Source: Lytechinus pictus (lineage: Eukaryota; Echinodermata; Echinoidea; Temnopleuroida; Toxopneustidae). Taken from it: a DNA stretch of 64,000 bases. The stretch is taken from contig NC_087262.1 in NCBI RefSeq assembly GCF_037042905.1, forward strand, positions 22,053,501 through 22,117,500, in the 5' to 3' direction. This document shows positions 12,701 through 22,042 of the stretch, one piece after another. A program made the position numbers and the translations under genes. How positions within the stretch are numbered: position 1 is the stretch's first letter; every line of letters starts with the position of its first letter. The notes beneath the pieces are model-generated. The model did no database searches. It saw only the letters and a list, made by a program, of their open reading frames with translations, and was not told the DNA's origin.

Positions 12701-13378
12701 TCTAATCCAACCAAAAAGCGCCTTAAACTCAAACGAGTAGAACCACCAGGTGAGGTGAAGTACGATGACATTAGTCTAGACCATGAAAGTGACATGTATA
12801 CTGTGGCAGAACCTCCGGCGAAACGTAAGCAGCTGAGCAAGTCGTTGCTGAGCCGGCTTAGCGATAAACCAGGAACTCCGCTTAACTCAGAGGAAGCTTC
12901 TACAACTCTTGACGGTGGATCCTCACCAGAAATAGAACCCATACAGCGGAAAGTCAAGTCCAGGGACAGTGAGGATAGGGTGGAGAAGAAGAGCAAGTCT
13001 AAGAACAGGGATATGTGGTCTAGGAAGAATGCGGATGCTGCCGTGGAGGATGTGGATGGTATGGACGATGCTCCGCCCAAGAGGGATATACGCAAGTCCA
13101 AGAATAAAGACATTTGGTCTTCAGAGAGGAGTGTCATCACTGCAAACCCTGAGAAGGATGTTGATGAAGATTTACCGGTGAGGAAGGAACGCAGATCACG
13201 GGATGTATGGTCTTCCAAGAGGAAAGCCGTCACCAAGGATGCAAAGGAAGACAGTAAGGGTTCTAAGGACGATGAGTTGGAAGAGAGGATTAGGATGATA
13301 AAGGCCAAGAATGCGGCCATTATGCAACGCCAAAAGGAAATTGAAGAGGAAAAGAAAATGTTCGGTGGGCATAGGTAG
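3781..13378 (+). CDS. Arg/Ser/Glu/Asp-rich nuclear protein, candidate RNA-processing factor (5 coding exons)
   Basis: Joining 3781-3798, 6306-6356, 6942-7085, 8117-10307 and 12471-13378 gives one open frame of about 1103 residues with consistent phases at every GT-AG junction. The N-terminus has two related Leu-rich motifs, DLELESLRSAVLASLKP (residues 7-23) and ESLRLLRLAALKSKK (about 51-65). A Pro/Gln-rich stretch (about 72-120) follows, then a long disordered region rich in SE, RE, RD and SR dipeptides (about 160-800). The C-terminal part has KKRSVLDRLG (807-816) and NSVKSRLG (826-833), three repeats of the form (R/K)-D-(M/I/V)-W-S near residues 981, 1015 and 1046, and a final charged helix. 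The RxSVxxRLG pattern recalls one near the N-terminus of ZC3H13 and related RNA factors, but no CCCH finger, RRM or other folded domain is visible. Composition suggests a nuclear protein in splicing, export or RNA surveillance; this is inference and I do not give it a symbol. It is transcribed toward USO1. Confidence 0.85.
4127..4803. mobile_element. Foldback element in intron 1
   Basis: About 110 bases at 4137-4246 recur inverted at 4688-4795 (shared text GCGAGGTTAGT, AACCGCG, CCACTGCCAAACGCGG, GGGTCGCGCG). The left arm contains a perfect 13-bp hairpin, GCGAGGTTAGTTA with a 3-base loop. A further inner block (about 4376-4433) is inverted relative to 4661-4707. The GC-rich arms contrast with the AT-rich intron. 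No coding capacity is visible. Confidence 0.7.
4840..5690. repeat. Diverged direct repeat in intron 1 (about 520-bp unit)
   Basis: Blocks 4840-5210 and 5362-5690 share ordered segments in the same orientation: TTAAATCGTAAT/TTTAATCGTAAT, 'TATGAATTTAG', a 'GGATT(G/A)ATTCTCGAACAT' segment and 'CCCRTCAATTTG(A/G)AGCT'. An old tandem duplication, now diverged. Confidence 0.6.
6306..6356 (+). CDS. Charged nuclear protein gene, exon 2
   Basis: Seventeen codons encoding the first Leu-rich motif, bounded by TTACAG and the strong donor GTAAGT. Both junctions are phase 0. Confidence 0.85.
6942..7085 (+). CDS. Charged nuclear protein gene, exon 3
   Basis: Acceptor TATTCCACAG; 48 codons rich in Glu, Asp and Lys, including the second Leu-rich motif. 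Two donors nine bases apart, GTAAGC after 7076 and GTAAGT after 7085, both keep phase 0, so isoforms with or without three residues (VSH) are possible. Confidence 0.85.
8117..10307 (+). CDS. Charged nuclear protein gene, exon 4 (large exon)
   Basis: A 2191-base exon from acceptor TTTTTTGTAG to donor GTAAGA, phase 0 in and phase 1 out. It opens with a Pro/Gln-rich segment (VSTPVPGSPAHPQNPPAQ), then acidic Ser clusters such as SSDSESDVDED, then several hundred residues dominated by Arg with Asp, Glu and Ser. Such sequence is predicted to be disordered. Reading through 10307 meets an in-frame stop at about 10334, supporting the donor. Confidence 0.9.
10596..11060. mobile_element. MITE-like palindrome in intron 4
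   Basis: TTCATGAATATTCATTAGGTGGGCTGA (10749-10775 region) recurs inverted at about 11021-11050, with the adjoining 'GATGTCATATCCCCACT' matching 'AGTGGGGGATGTAACATC'. The right outer flank is replaced by a poly-C stretch. Confidence 0.6.
11055..11775. mobile_element. Repeat bounded by TTGACCCCCC / GGGGGGTCAA
   Basis: The ends TTGACCCCCCC (from 11058) and GGGGGGGTCAA (to about 11755) are inverted, followed by a 14-base poly-C. The interior is AT-rich with a GC-rich rim (ACTCGGCCGTTGATTCTGCG at one end, GAGCGGCGCGGTCAA at the other). No open frame of note. The family is not recognised. Confidence 0.45.
12010..12420. repeat. Dispersed repeat starting with TATACCCCC
   Basis: TTTTTATACCCCCATCAAACAAAGTTTGAAGGGGTATAG forms a hairpin (TATACCCC/GGGGTATA). 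Similar to a dispersed element type in marine invertebrates in my recollection; the extent is approximate. It lies just before the last exon. Confidence 0.4.
12471..13378 (+). CDS. Charged nuclear protein gene, last exon
   Basis: Acceptor CACTCGTGTAG, then DTAAQKKRSVLDRLG in the phase set by exon 4, ending at TAG 13376-13378. It holds the two RLG motifs, a degenerate third (KSLLSRLS), three D-x-W-S repeats and a C-terminal charged helix (ELEERIRMIKAKNAAI). The helix resembles the N-terminal helix of CCDC9-type proteins in pattern only. Confidence 0.9.
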
Positions 13379-13654
13379 CAGAAATTCAAAGCAAACCCTC
13401 CTATATATCGCTGAGAACTGCTGTAATATCATGTAATTCCACATTGTTTGGAGGGGGCGGGATGACTTCTGCAATTTTTTCAGCTGCACCACTTATCTGT
13501 TGAAAGCTTTTCTTAGATCATTTAAATACACTGTATATGAAATATTGCTTCCTATTGGAAAAAAATAACACCTGTTTCACCCCAACCCCCAAAAAATGTT
13601 TCAAATTGTAAATTTTTTTATGGACATCCTCATTGCTGGTACATACAGGCAGGG

Positions 13655-13862
13655 CTTGACATTAGCAGTGGCCGTGGCAACCAAAAAAGAGTAGGGCCAC
13701 CAAAATTCTGAAAAAGCCCACACTTGATGGTCCAGTTGGGCTACCAAAGTTTTGATAAATTGTAATGTTTTCTATTGTTTTAGGGCCACCAAGAATGTGA
13801 AATTGATAATTTTGGTGGACTATTTGGGCCACCAAGAAAAAAAGTTAGTGTGTAGCCTTGCA
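13655..13862. repeat. Dispersed repeat, copy A ('GCTTGACATTAGC')
   Basis: Begins GGGCTTGACATTAGC, with repeated 'GGGCCACCA' motifs. A second copy with the same start, AGGCTTGACATTAGCGGTGG, lies at 15592-15720. Probably a non-autonomous element. Confidence 0.5.
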
Positions 13863-15591
13863 TACAGGTGATACAAATGTGTAGCTTCTAATGACGGGTC
13901 TGTTTGATTAGATGGTTGTTTGAGCAGGTTTTAATCTTCTTCCTGGTTTATTCACATGTTAAATTCTCTATTTTATGAAAAAATTTGATTTCAATTGATG
14001 CCATGGTTTTGTACTTTTGCTATTCCATTGTCAGTCAGACGGCAGGTCCCAAGAAAGTGGCTTCTTTCATCCAAGTGATATTCACGACTTGAGATGTTTT
14101 GCATATTTAATGAGCTTGATGCGGACCAAAACACCTCTTTTCATTCGATCATTGCTGCTCTATTTGTGCATCGAATTTCATGAATTTGGTATCATTGTAA
14201 AGAAGAAGAATCATTCTTTCAGGTTATGTGTTTGAATTTATTCAAAGATTTTGTAATATAGGTTAAAATTTTGATCTAAAATATGCTACAAAACAATTAT
14301 TTTCACCTGACAAAAGCTGCTATTTTCACACTTTATTTTTGTTTGAGCCCAAATGATTTTTAGATCATGATAAAGCTGAAAAGTGTGATCTTGACCCGAT
14401 TAAAAGGTGCCGCATATCAAGAGTGGCATTGTGAGAAAGTACAGAAGTTTAGCTTTATGGTGATATAGATATCATTGAGGCTCAAAATAAAAAGTTTTGC
14501 ACAATTTGCAAAAGAAAACAGAGGAAGAAAATTCAGTTTTGAGGCACATTTTCAGGCCAGAAATTTACTTATTTAACAAAATATTGTATACAAAATAAAT
14601 GACCAATATGAAAGAGTAACATTTACTCTATCTGATGGTGCAATAATATTTCATTTAACTCGAGGTTGAAACAGGTAAATTCTTAGAGAAAGAAAATCTC
14701 ACGAATCACGAGATTTTGCAAGGAGGAGGATTCAGCCACGAGATGATTTGGATGAATCGGGCCTGTTTGCTCATTAGCATAGGGACCTGCGGTCTGACTG
14801 ATTGTGCATCAAGAAATAACCATTATATGTCCATGAGGGGTTATATTTGGATATTTACTAAATTTCAGTGGTCTTTTTGTGTGACATCATATGCTCATAC
14901 CAAGTCAAGCATAACTTTAGAAAGTCATGAATATGCACATGTGGCAATCTGTGCTATATGTATATATCAACAATCCATCTGGTGTTCAACCAAGGTTCAA
15001 GCTAATAATATCAGCACTTCAATGTTATATAAACATCTTGATATAATCAGTGGTATCCAAAATTGCAAACATTTATTCTCAATTGTCTGAAATGTAGGTC
15101 TTGGTATGAATACCAACTTAATTTGATGAATTGAAATTGCCATTGCAGTGGCTGAAAATGACATGACAGATGTACACCCAGATACTTCTTTCTTGTATTT
15201 CAAGGAAAAACAAATGTTGCTGTATTGCTTTGTTGGCCAATTGTTTGTGATGTGTTACTTATTGTGACATGAATATTAAATTTGCCATTATTTTCATCAC
15301 TATTCACTATTAAAGGAAAAATGTTGAGGTAATGAAGAATGTCATATTCTATTTCTGATTGTTGTTGAGCTATATTTCATTTCAACATCCAGCTAGTCCT
15401 TTCAGGCTTTTCTTTTCTTTTCAATAACTGTCCCTTGACTCCCTTGCTTTATACAAGAACCCATGATTATTGTAGCAGGTTCGTATATTATCACAATCCT
15501 TACATGCTCTGTGTATGTTTATATTCAAGATTCTTTTTACTTGTCGGAACCTATTTATAATCAACGCCCCCCCCCCATCCTCTGTCTATGT

Positions 15592-15720
15592 GCAAGGCTT
15601 GACATTAGCGGTGGCCCAGGGCCACCAGAAGAAATTCTCCTCGGGCAACCATTATTGAAAAAAATGGGAAGTTTTGGTGGCCCGAATCGGGCAACCAATA
15701 ATTTCAAAGTAGTGAAAGTT
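15592..15720. repeat. Dispersed repeat, copy B ('GCTTGACATTAGC')
   Basis: Shares its first 15 bases and the later 'GTTTTGGTGGCCC' and 'GGGCAACCA' motifs with 13655-13862. Confidence 0.5.
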
Positions 15721-16496
15721 TTCTCCCGATTTTTCACGCATTTATCAACTTTCTACAGTTCAAATTGCAAGCCAGTTCGTCATGCACCCTTTTCCTTGAT
15801 CTACACACAAAGTTTGCACATAGTCATAACAGTACGTACCGCTATAATATTATGATTTCAATTAGTGCTGCTGTGTTGACCTGTTGGTGTTGTGGCTGGG
15901 CCAATTTGTTTCAGCAGCAGCACAGCACAAAACTTCCTAGGACAGATCAAACAGTCACATACATGTAGTGTTTATTTTGCCATTGCAAGTTCGGAGTTAC
16001 CTCATGGGCAATTTTGGTCAAATGACCTTTCATTTCTTCATTATGATAGGCAGATTTCAAGCAAGATAATATGTAAGCATGCCTTACATAGCAGGATGCA
16101 GAAATTGCATAGACCAGGTGACTTAAATGAACACTATATGAAGGTACATGTATTTGTTGCATTTCTGCTATGAATGCGTTAGCATGTTATATCAATGTAC
16201 TGTACTTGACCAACTGTGAAATACCAGTCGCTAAAGGACTGGATCTAATGAAAAAACCCAATTAAAAATAATATATGAATAATCAAGACATCTAAGTTGG
16301 TGCTTATCTCATTAAATAAATAAACCGCCATGTCACTTTAGTACAAATGACATTCTGATGATCATGCACTGAATGGAACTCCGAACTTGCTTATTGCAAT
16401 GAATACTATATATATAGGACCCCTTGCCATGCATAAAATATGTTTTCCTCATGACTTTTATACTTGGATTTTTCACAATAGCAATCAGTGATTACA

Positions 16497-16640
16497 GTCA
16501 AACCTGTCTGTATAGACCAATCAAGGGAGGCAAGAAAGTGGTCTCTATGAAGATGTTCCTGAAATACAGGTTTTAATGCAAACTATTTATCAAGGGAAAC
16601 TAAATCTGTGGTCTTTCTACTTCTCTATACAGGCGATTCT
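16497..16640. repeat. MITE-like repeat 'CAAACCTGTCTGTATAG'
   Basis: TCAAACCTGTCTGTATAGACC at the left and CTCTATACAGGCG near the right end are inverted, with internal 'GTGGTCT' repeats. Short and non-coding. Confidence 0.45.
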
Positions 16641-17359
16641 TCTTAACTATGTAATGAAAGTAGTGAAAATGTTCCATTTAGCAGAATATTGCCTTGTAAT
16701 AGAGTGCAAACTACTGTACTGCGCTTTTTTATTCAACACTTCATGATTTGATTTTATGACAAGATGCTTTGATATCCCATTTTGCTTTACATATTCATGT
16801 TGTGCAAATAGCTTTGTGAAAAATGCCCCTACATGTACATGTACAGACATCTGTTTCCAATGTACCACAAATCTAGTATTATTTAGTAGAATGTAATATC
16901 TGGGACCGGGGGGGGGGGGGGGGGTTTCATCAGAGAGTTAAGTCGCACTTCAAATTCCAATTGCTTGCAGTAGAAAATGTATCACCGCATTGGTTAAATC
17001 ATGCTTAAAGGACACAAACTATTGCACGTTAGATATTATAAGCAGAAATTGAAGTGCAATTTTATGTCACAATTATTTCTTTGTTAGAACACCAAGAAAT
17101 ACAGTATTTCTATTACCTTGATATGATTATTGATGTATCTAAGCTGTAAGCACTGTCTTTGATAAAGCATTGTCGTATAAATGATCTTGCATCAGATTTC
17201 AAATATTGGGCTTTACTCAAGATTTATTGAGATGTATTTGCATCAGTCACAACTCATTATTTTTATACCTAGAATTTGCTGGGTTTACTTTGCAGTGTTT
17301 TCATTTAATAATATCTTCATAAGATGGAATTGTGAGTGCTGCAATCAAAGTGTATTGGC

Positions 17360-17631
17360 CAGGGCCCTGTCTTACAAAGAGTTACGATTGATTGATCCAA
17401 TCAATCGTAACTCTGGAAATCCATCAGTGTCATAATTTGTTACAGGAAATTTGCACAATGTCCTTTTTAAACAGAGAGAAGCACAGTGAATTTTCAAGAA
17501 AAATGGAATGCATGTATATACATCATAGAAAATATTTTGAACAAACGATGCATTATAGATGTTGACGTTGCTGACCGTCCATAGTTGTGATTGATTGGAT
17601 CAATCGCAACTCTTTGTAAGACGGGGCCCTG
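17360..17631. mobile_element. MITE, GGGCCC-TIR family, copy 1
   Basis: Terminal inverted repeats start CAGGGCCCTGTCTTACAAAG and end with its inverse CTTTGTAAGACGGGGCCCTG. The element is about 272 bp with a second inner inverted block, ATTGATCCAATCAATCG. It matches 38245-38524 throughout. Confidence 0.8.
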
Positions 17632-18164
17632 ATCTATTTCACCAATAATGAAAAATTTAAGAAAAACTCTTCTATTCAAGAGTTTTCAAAGAATATGCTG
17701 ATTCTTAAAGTGCTTTTTGTGTAAAGACTTATCACTTCTATATGTGTTTCAAATGTTTGACTTTTTGTTAAGGTGAAAAATTTGAAATAACAAAGATGCC
17801 AAAAATTTTCAGTCCAGGCAGGCAAATTACCTACAAAAATATGATTACAATTTGTCATATGATATGATTTGTGTTACATGTACTTGTTCATTCTTAAAAT
17901 GAACTTGTATGATGTATGAACTGAACTGAATGATGTATTGTAATCTTTCATTAACAAAAACACAATATTGTGTATTATATGAAATAACACTCTGTATATA
18001 TTATTAAAACGTCCACGTTTTTTTCTTCAATGATATTTCTTGTGTCGAAATTCTTGTTAAATGTCATGATGGTTGAAGTGGTATTATACAAACACATTCA
18101 ATGTGAGTTTATTTGTAAACCTGATTTGCAAACAATTATGGAAGGATACAACATACAAATATTA

Positions 18165-18330
18165 GCCAATTTTTATAAAGCGCTTTTCCCAGAATGGCTC
18201 AAAGCGCGTTACAGCATATTATTACCCCGGTCATTGGATTCATTTCAATCCCGCACGAAAAGTGCACAATTTCCACTCCCTGGGGATACAAAGAGGACAC
18301 TTTGGAAATTCAAAGAAACTAAGACCCTCC
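18165..18330. repeat. Dispersed repeat 'TTTATAAAGCGCTTTTCCCAG'
   Basis: Resembles the segment at 30710-30750 (TTATATAGCGC...) and is probably a SINE-derived or related dispersed repeat. It ends near a poly-A run at 18342-18352. Confidence 0.4.
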
Positions 18331-18367
18331 CTCCCCTCAAAAAAAAAAAAATTAGGTGACGAAATTT

Positions 18368-18515
18368 CCTGCGGCGACAATTGCTCCGGGCTTTTTTTTT
18401 GTTTAAGATATAGGGTTTTAGGTTAGGTTAAGCGTAGGAAGGGTTAAAGTCAGTCATTCCAGTAGTATGTGGAATTTTAGAGCGGAGCAATTGTCGCCTA
18501 AGCGAATGTTGTGGA
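18368..18515. mobile_element. MITE with GGCGACAATTGCTCCG termini
   Basis: GCGGCGACAATTGCTCCG (about 18371) and CGGAGCAATTGTCGCC (about 18482) are inverted. A solitary related end, CGGAGCGATTGTCGCCGGAG, occurs near 21188-21210. Confidence 0.65.
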
Positions 18516-18679
18516 GCCTTAATTTACTGGTAAGGGGAAAAAATAGTTTGTCGTAACATGACCGACCCTACGGGTATAGTAATACATGTAATTAAGCAGA
18601 CAGTTAAGGTATATTTTGTCTACCTGGGTAAAGAAGAGAAGATTTGTAATTTTCTCATACAAAGACATCACATGAAAGG

Positions 18680-18812
18680 TCATGTCCATCTGGGAGCATT
18701 TCATTGGACAACTTTTCTTGATTCTGATTGGCTGAGAAGCATAGTTACTATGGTAACTCGGATAAAAACAGGACTTGTCGGATAAAACGTACGACAAGTC
18801 CGTTCATGAAAT
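18680..18812. mobile_element. TTTCATGAAA-type MITE with CCAAT core, copy 1
   Basis: Contains the core CTGATTGGCTGAGAAGCA and ends GACAAGTCCGTTCATGAAAT. The left end is degenerate. Member of a family of about 130-170 bp shared by five copies in this window. Confidence 0.65.
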
Positions 18813-19017
18813 GCATGCCAGATTTAAAAAAAAATCAAGTAAGGATAATGTTGAAATTTCATAACAAATGGATGTAAAATAAATTTCTGACGGTTCAATT
18901 TACAGTATTGTCCTTAACACTTGTATATGAACACAGGGATATACAAATGAGGGAGCAGGTGAAGCCTTTGCGGACACTCACCATATATCTTATGAATAAT
19001 AGAAAAAATGTGGTGTT

Positions 19018-19192
19018 CTGGGGAGCGTTTCATCAACATTTTCATCCGACAAGTTGTCAGATCTGACAACTTTCCCTGATTTTGATTGGCTGAGAGGCAT
19101 TGTTCCTATGGAAAATGTCGGATAAAATGAGATTTGTCGGATAAAATGTCCGACAAGTCCTTTCATGAAACACCCCCCAGGGAAGAATGAAA
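19018..19192. mobile_element. TTTCATGAAA-type MITE with CCAAT core, copy 2
   Basis: Runs from GGGGAGCGTTTCATCAACAT to CCTTTCATGAAACACCCCCC, with inner inverted CCGACAAGT blocks and the core TTGATTGGCTGAGAGGCA. Confidence 0.8.
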
Positions 19193-19308
19193 TCTTGTTT
19201 CACATCATGAGGAAAAAAATTGAAATATTTCATATAATACTAGTAAATAAAAGAAAAATTTAATGGCTGGTGTCATCAATTCCTTCATTTGCATACAAAC
19301 CAGGTGGG

Positions 19309-19455
19309 TGTTTCATGAAAGTTGTCAGCACTGACTGTTAGTTAAATCCTTGCTTTTGATTGGCTGAGAAGCACTTTTCTCTGACTGTTACTATGGTAAC
19401 GGTCTGAGAAAGACAACTTGTTAGTGCTGATAACTTTCATGAAACAGTCCCCAGG
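19309..19455. mobile_element. TTTCATGAAA-type MITE with CCAAT core, copy 3
   Basis: TGTTTCATGAAAGTTGTCAG at the left is inverted at the right as CTGATAACTTTCATGAAACA. Core TTGATTGGCTGAGAAGCA. Confidence 0.8.
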
Positions 19456-19999
19456 ATGTACATATCTGTTTTGTAAAATTAAGCAACACTTGAAAATAAA
19501 TACAGGTGGGAAGAACAAAATTCATATGATTATCCTCTCTATATATTTCTTTTTGCAATAAACATTACAACATGGACATAAAACATACATGAGCTTCACT
19601 TTAAAAGTAGACGCTGAACAAGTCATCTCAAGAAAATTGGTTATTTCAATGAAGAAATTAATTCTGCACAGTAGAAAAATATCTGTACTATCACACCAAT
19701 GCATGTTTAACAACAGTATGCTGCAGAACATACCTAGTTGACAAGTCTTTACCGTAATATGCATTCATCATTCGTCCATGATACGTCATCAATTTAATCT
19801 TTTAAGGGAGAATTTTGAAATTTTTTTAATGGAATATTTAAAATGGAAAAGCAACAACAATAAGTCAAAATTAATGTCAAATAAATAAAAATGTACATTG
19901 AAATTGAAGAGAAATGAAAAATAATATGAATTATATAAACCTAAAATCTCAAGTTGAGAAAGAAGACATCCAGTTGAGATTGATCTAAATGAATTGCAA

Positions 20000-20300
20000 C
20001 TATTCATAAGACAGGTTCCAGGTCTACAATGATGGTTACTTTGTTATTGACATCAACTACCATGTGATCATGAAAGTTACCATCGATTGTAATATTTCTA
20101 TCAATTTCAAGTTTGAAGCGATCTGAATCAGACGCAACTAGGAAAACAGGCCTGTGACAAAAACCGATAATGGTAAACTGATCATTGACATCAACTACAA
20201 TGTCAACATCACTCAATCAAACTCATGGTTTTTATGAAGACCTACCAATTGGTGGAACAATTCTTATCAATGGAAATCGATGAAACAGCTCCCATCATTA
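20000..20300. repeat. Repeat with internal 'ATTGACATCAACTAC' copies
   Basis: TTATTGACATCAACTACCATGT at about 20042 and CATTGACATCAACTACAATGT at about 20184 are direct repeats in a non-coding region. The boundaries are uncertain. Confidence 0.35.
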
Positions 20301-21952
20301 ATGAAGTCACTTTCTGTAAAAAAATGCTTTGACATCTGTTTTTTATTATAGCTTAATGGGTGTAATGTTATTAAATGAGGGACATGCATCTTTTTTTTTG
20401 CTATTGCTGGAATGTAACAATTTAATTCATACAACTTGAAACAAAGATTCTTTAAAAAGAACGGCACTGCTAATGCCAGTTTGTTTACAATTTCCATTTT
20501 GAATTTCATGAGATATGATTCAAGAAATTAATTTTTAAAATGAAGAAATTAAATCGGATGCAAGCACCAATATCCATTCATAATGCAAAGATCAATTTAG
20601 AATCTAAATCCATTTCATTATATTAATCACATAGCAAGGTTTAGTCATAATCATTGCACTTATCAAAGTACATGTATCATTAAGTCAACTTAGTTGATAT
20701 CAGTGCATTTATGAATTAAGAAACACTGATTTTTTTTTTATTAACAAAGATATCCCAACACAAAATATGAAAATGCACAACAAACAGAAGCACTACTTTT
20801 AGATGTGATATTCCTAAATCAATTCTTCCTGCCCCATATAATCCTGAATCCAAATGTATGCAGAGCTCTCTTCGGGGAAAGTAGTTAAAAAGAAGTGAGC
20901 TTCCAGTACAAGTATTTAACTTTGTGTGTTGGTGTAAATGCAGTCAGCCAACTGAACTTCAATTTCTTCCCCATATTTTGGGCCCATTGCTCTACCACTT
21001 ATTTCAATTGGTGACATGACATGTGCTCCTGCAACAATTTGCTTCTGTCTTGATATCTAAGAGGGCGTAAGGTTAGAGTTAGGATTGTAATAGAGTTTTT
21101 AGTTCAGAATAATGTAAAGATGAAGATTAGGATTTATTCAGTTTTGGAGGTTAGGTTTCATGTTTGGCTTAACTTGCAGATTTTCCATCGGAGCGATTGT
21201 CGCCGGAGCAAATGTCATGGAACTATAAGTATGTTGCAGCTGGTGTTGGTGTTGCCTTGACACCGACACCAACTTTTTTAACACCGTGCTTGGAATACCC
21301 ACTGAGCAGGTTTCCAGCTGAAAGACCCAGTCAAAGGTGACCCAGACCCCTGTAAAGGTAGCTTGATAAACTCTTTTTGTTCCATCCACATTATATTGAC
21401 AATATAAAATTATCTCTATATTATTTCATTTTAATATCAATAAATGTACAATCCTTCGTCCTAAAGATGGCACCTCATTATCAAAACGTTATCAAAACTA
21501 TGACACAATTGCAGTTTATTTAAGGATTATGAATGAAAACCTTTCTAAAAATGACTTGGCAGCAGAAAATTGTGGCTTAAAATTGTGACTGAAATATTTC
21601 AAACAAAGAAAATGTCTACCTAGTCTACATTGGAATGGTGATAGTTTATAACTGGCTGAAACTACCATCACCTACATGTGAGAAGTACAAAAACAAAAGA
21701 AGTTTGTAAGAATTCATATAAATATAGTTTCATTGTTATGACCTTGCTTTGACAGACTACATAATTGTAAAGAAATAATACATTACAAACATTTAAATTC
21801 TTTTGTGAATTGAATCATATTAAAAGTAGAAAAAGTTGAAGACTAAGCTAATGTGTATTCCTTTTCCACTCTCCACCATCATCTCTGGCAATGTTGCTCC
21901 GGCTCTCCAGTAAAATTGTTCAATATAAATTTATTCACTTTGAAAATATTCC

Positions 21953-22042
21953 TCATACTTCTCCCTCCTCTTCTTCATCCTCATCATCATCGTCATCCTC
22001 ATATTCGTCCTCATCTCCAACTTCCAATTCATTGTCAGATAC
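21953..22042 (-). CDS. USO1: USO1 exon 20 (acidic tail and stop)
   Basis: Residues 948-976, VSDNELEVGDEDEYEDDDDD then EDEEEEGEV and TGA. The acidic tail is the GM130/giantin-binding end of p115 in vertebrates. Acceptor TTGTCCAG. Confidence 0.94.
   Translation of the reverse strand, partial: VSDNELEVGDEDEYEDDDDDEDEEEEGEV

Larger units (their letters stand above)
13379..21952. other. Convergent intergenic region, repeats only
   Basis: Lies between the stop codon of the plus-strand gene and the stop codon of USO1 on the minus strand, so it must contain both 3' untranslated regions. AATAAA-like signals exist but are too common in this AT-rich DNA to choose one. The rest is MITEs and dispersed repeats listed separately. 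No tRNA or coding exon was recognised. Confidence 0.65.

Noticed and set aside
12652-13389. Minus-strand 245-codon open frame over the last exon of the charged-protein gene
   Set aside because: Antisense of a Lys/Asp/Ser-rich coding exon with no splice or family support.
16911-16924. Poly-G and poly-C tracts (also 11760, 42492, 48698, 56680, 58072, 60364) as G-quadruplex signals
   Set aside because: They are single homopolymer runs within repeats, without the spaced G-tracts or conservation needed to argue for function.
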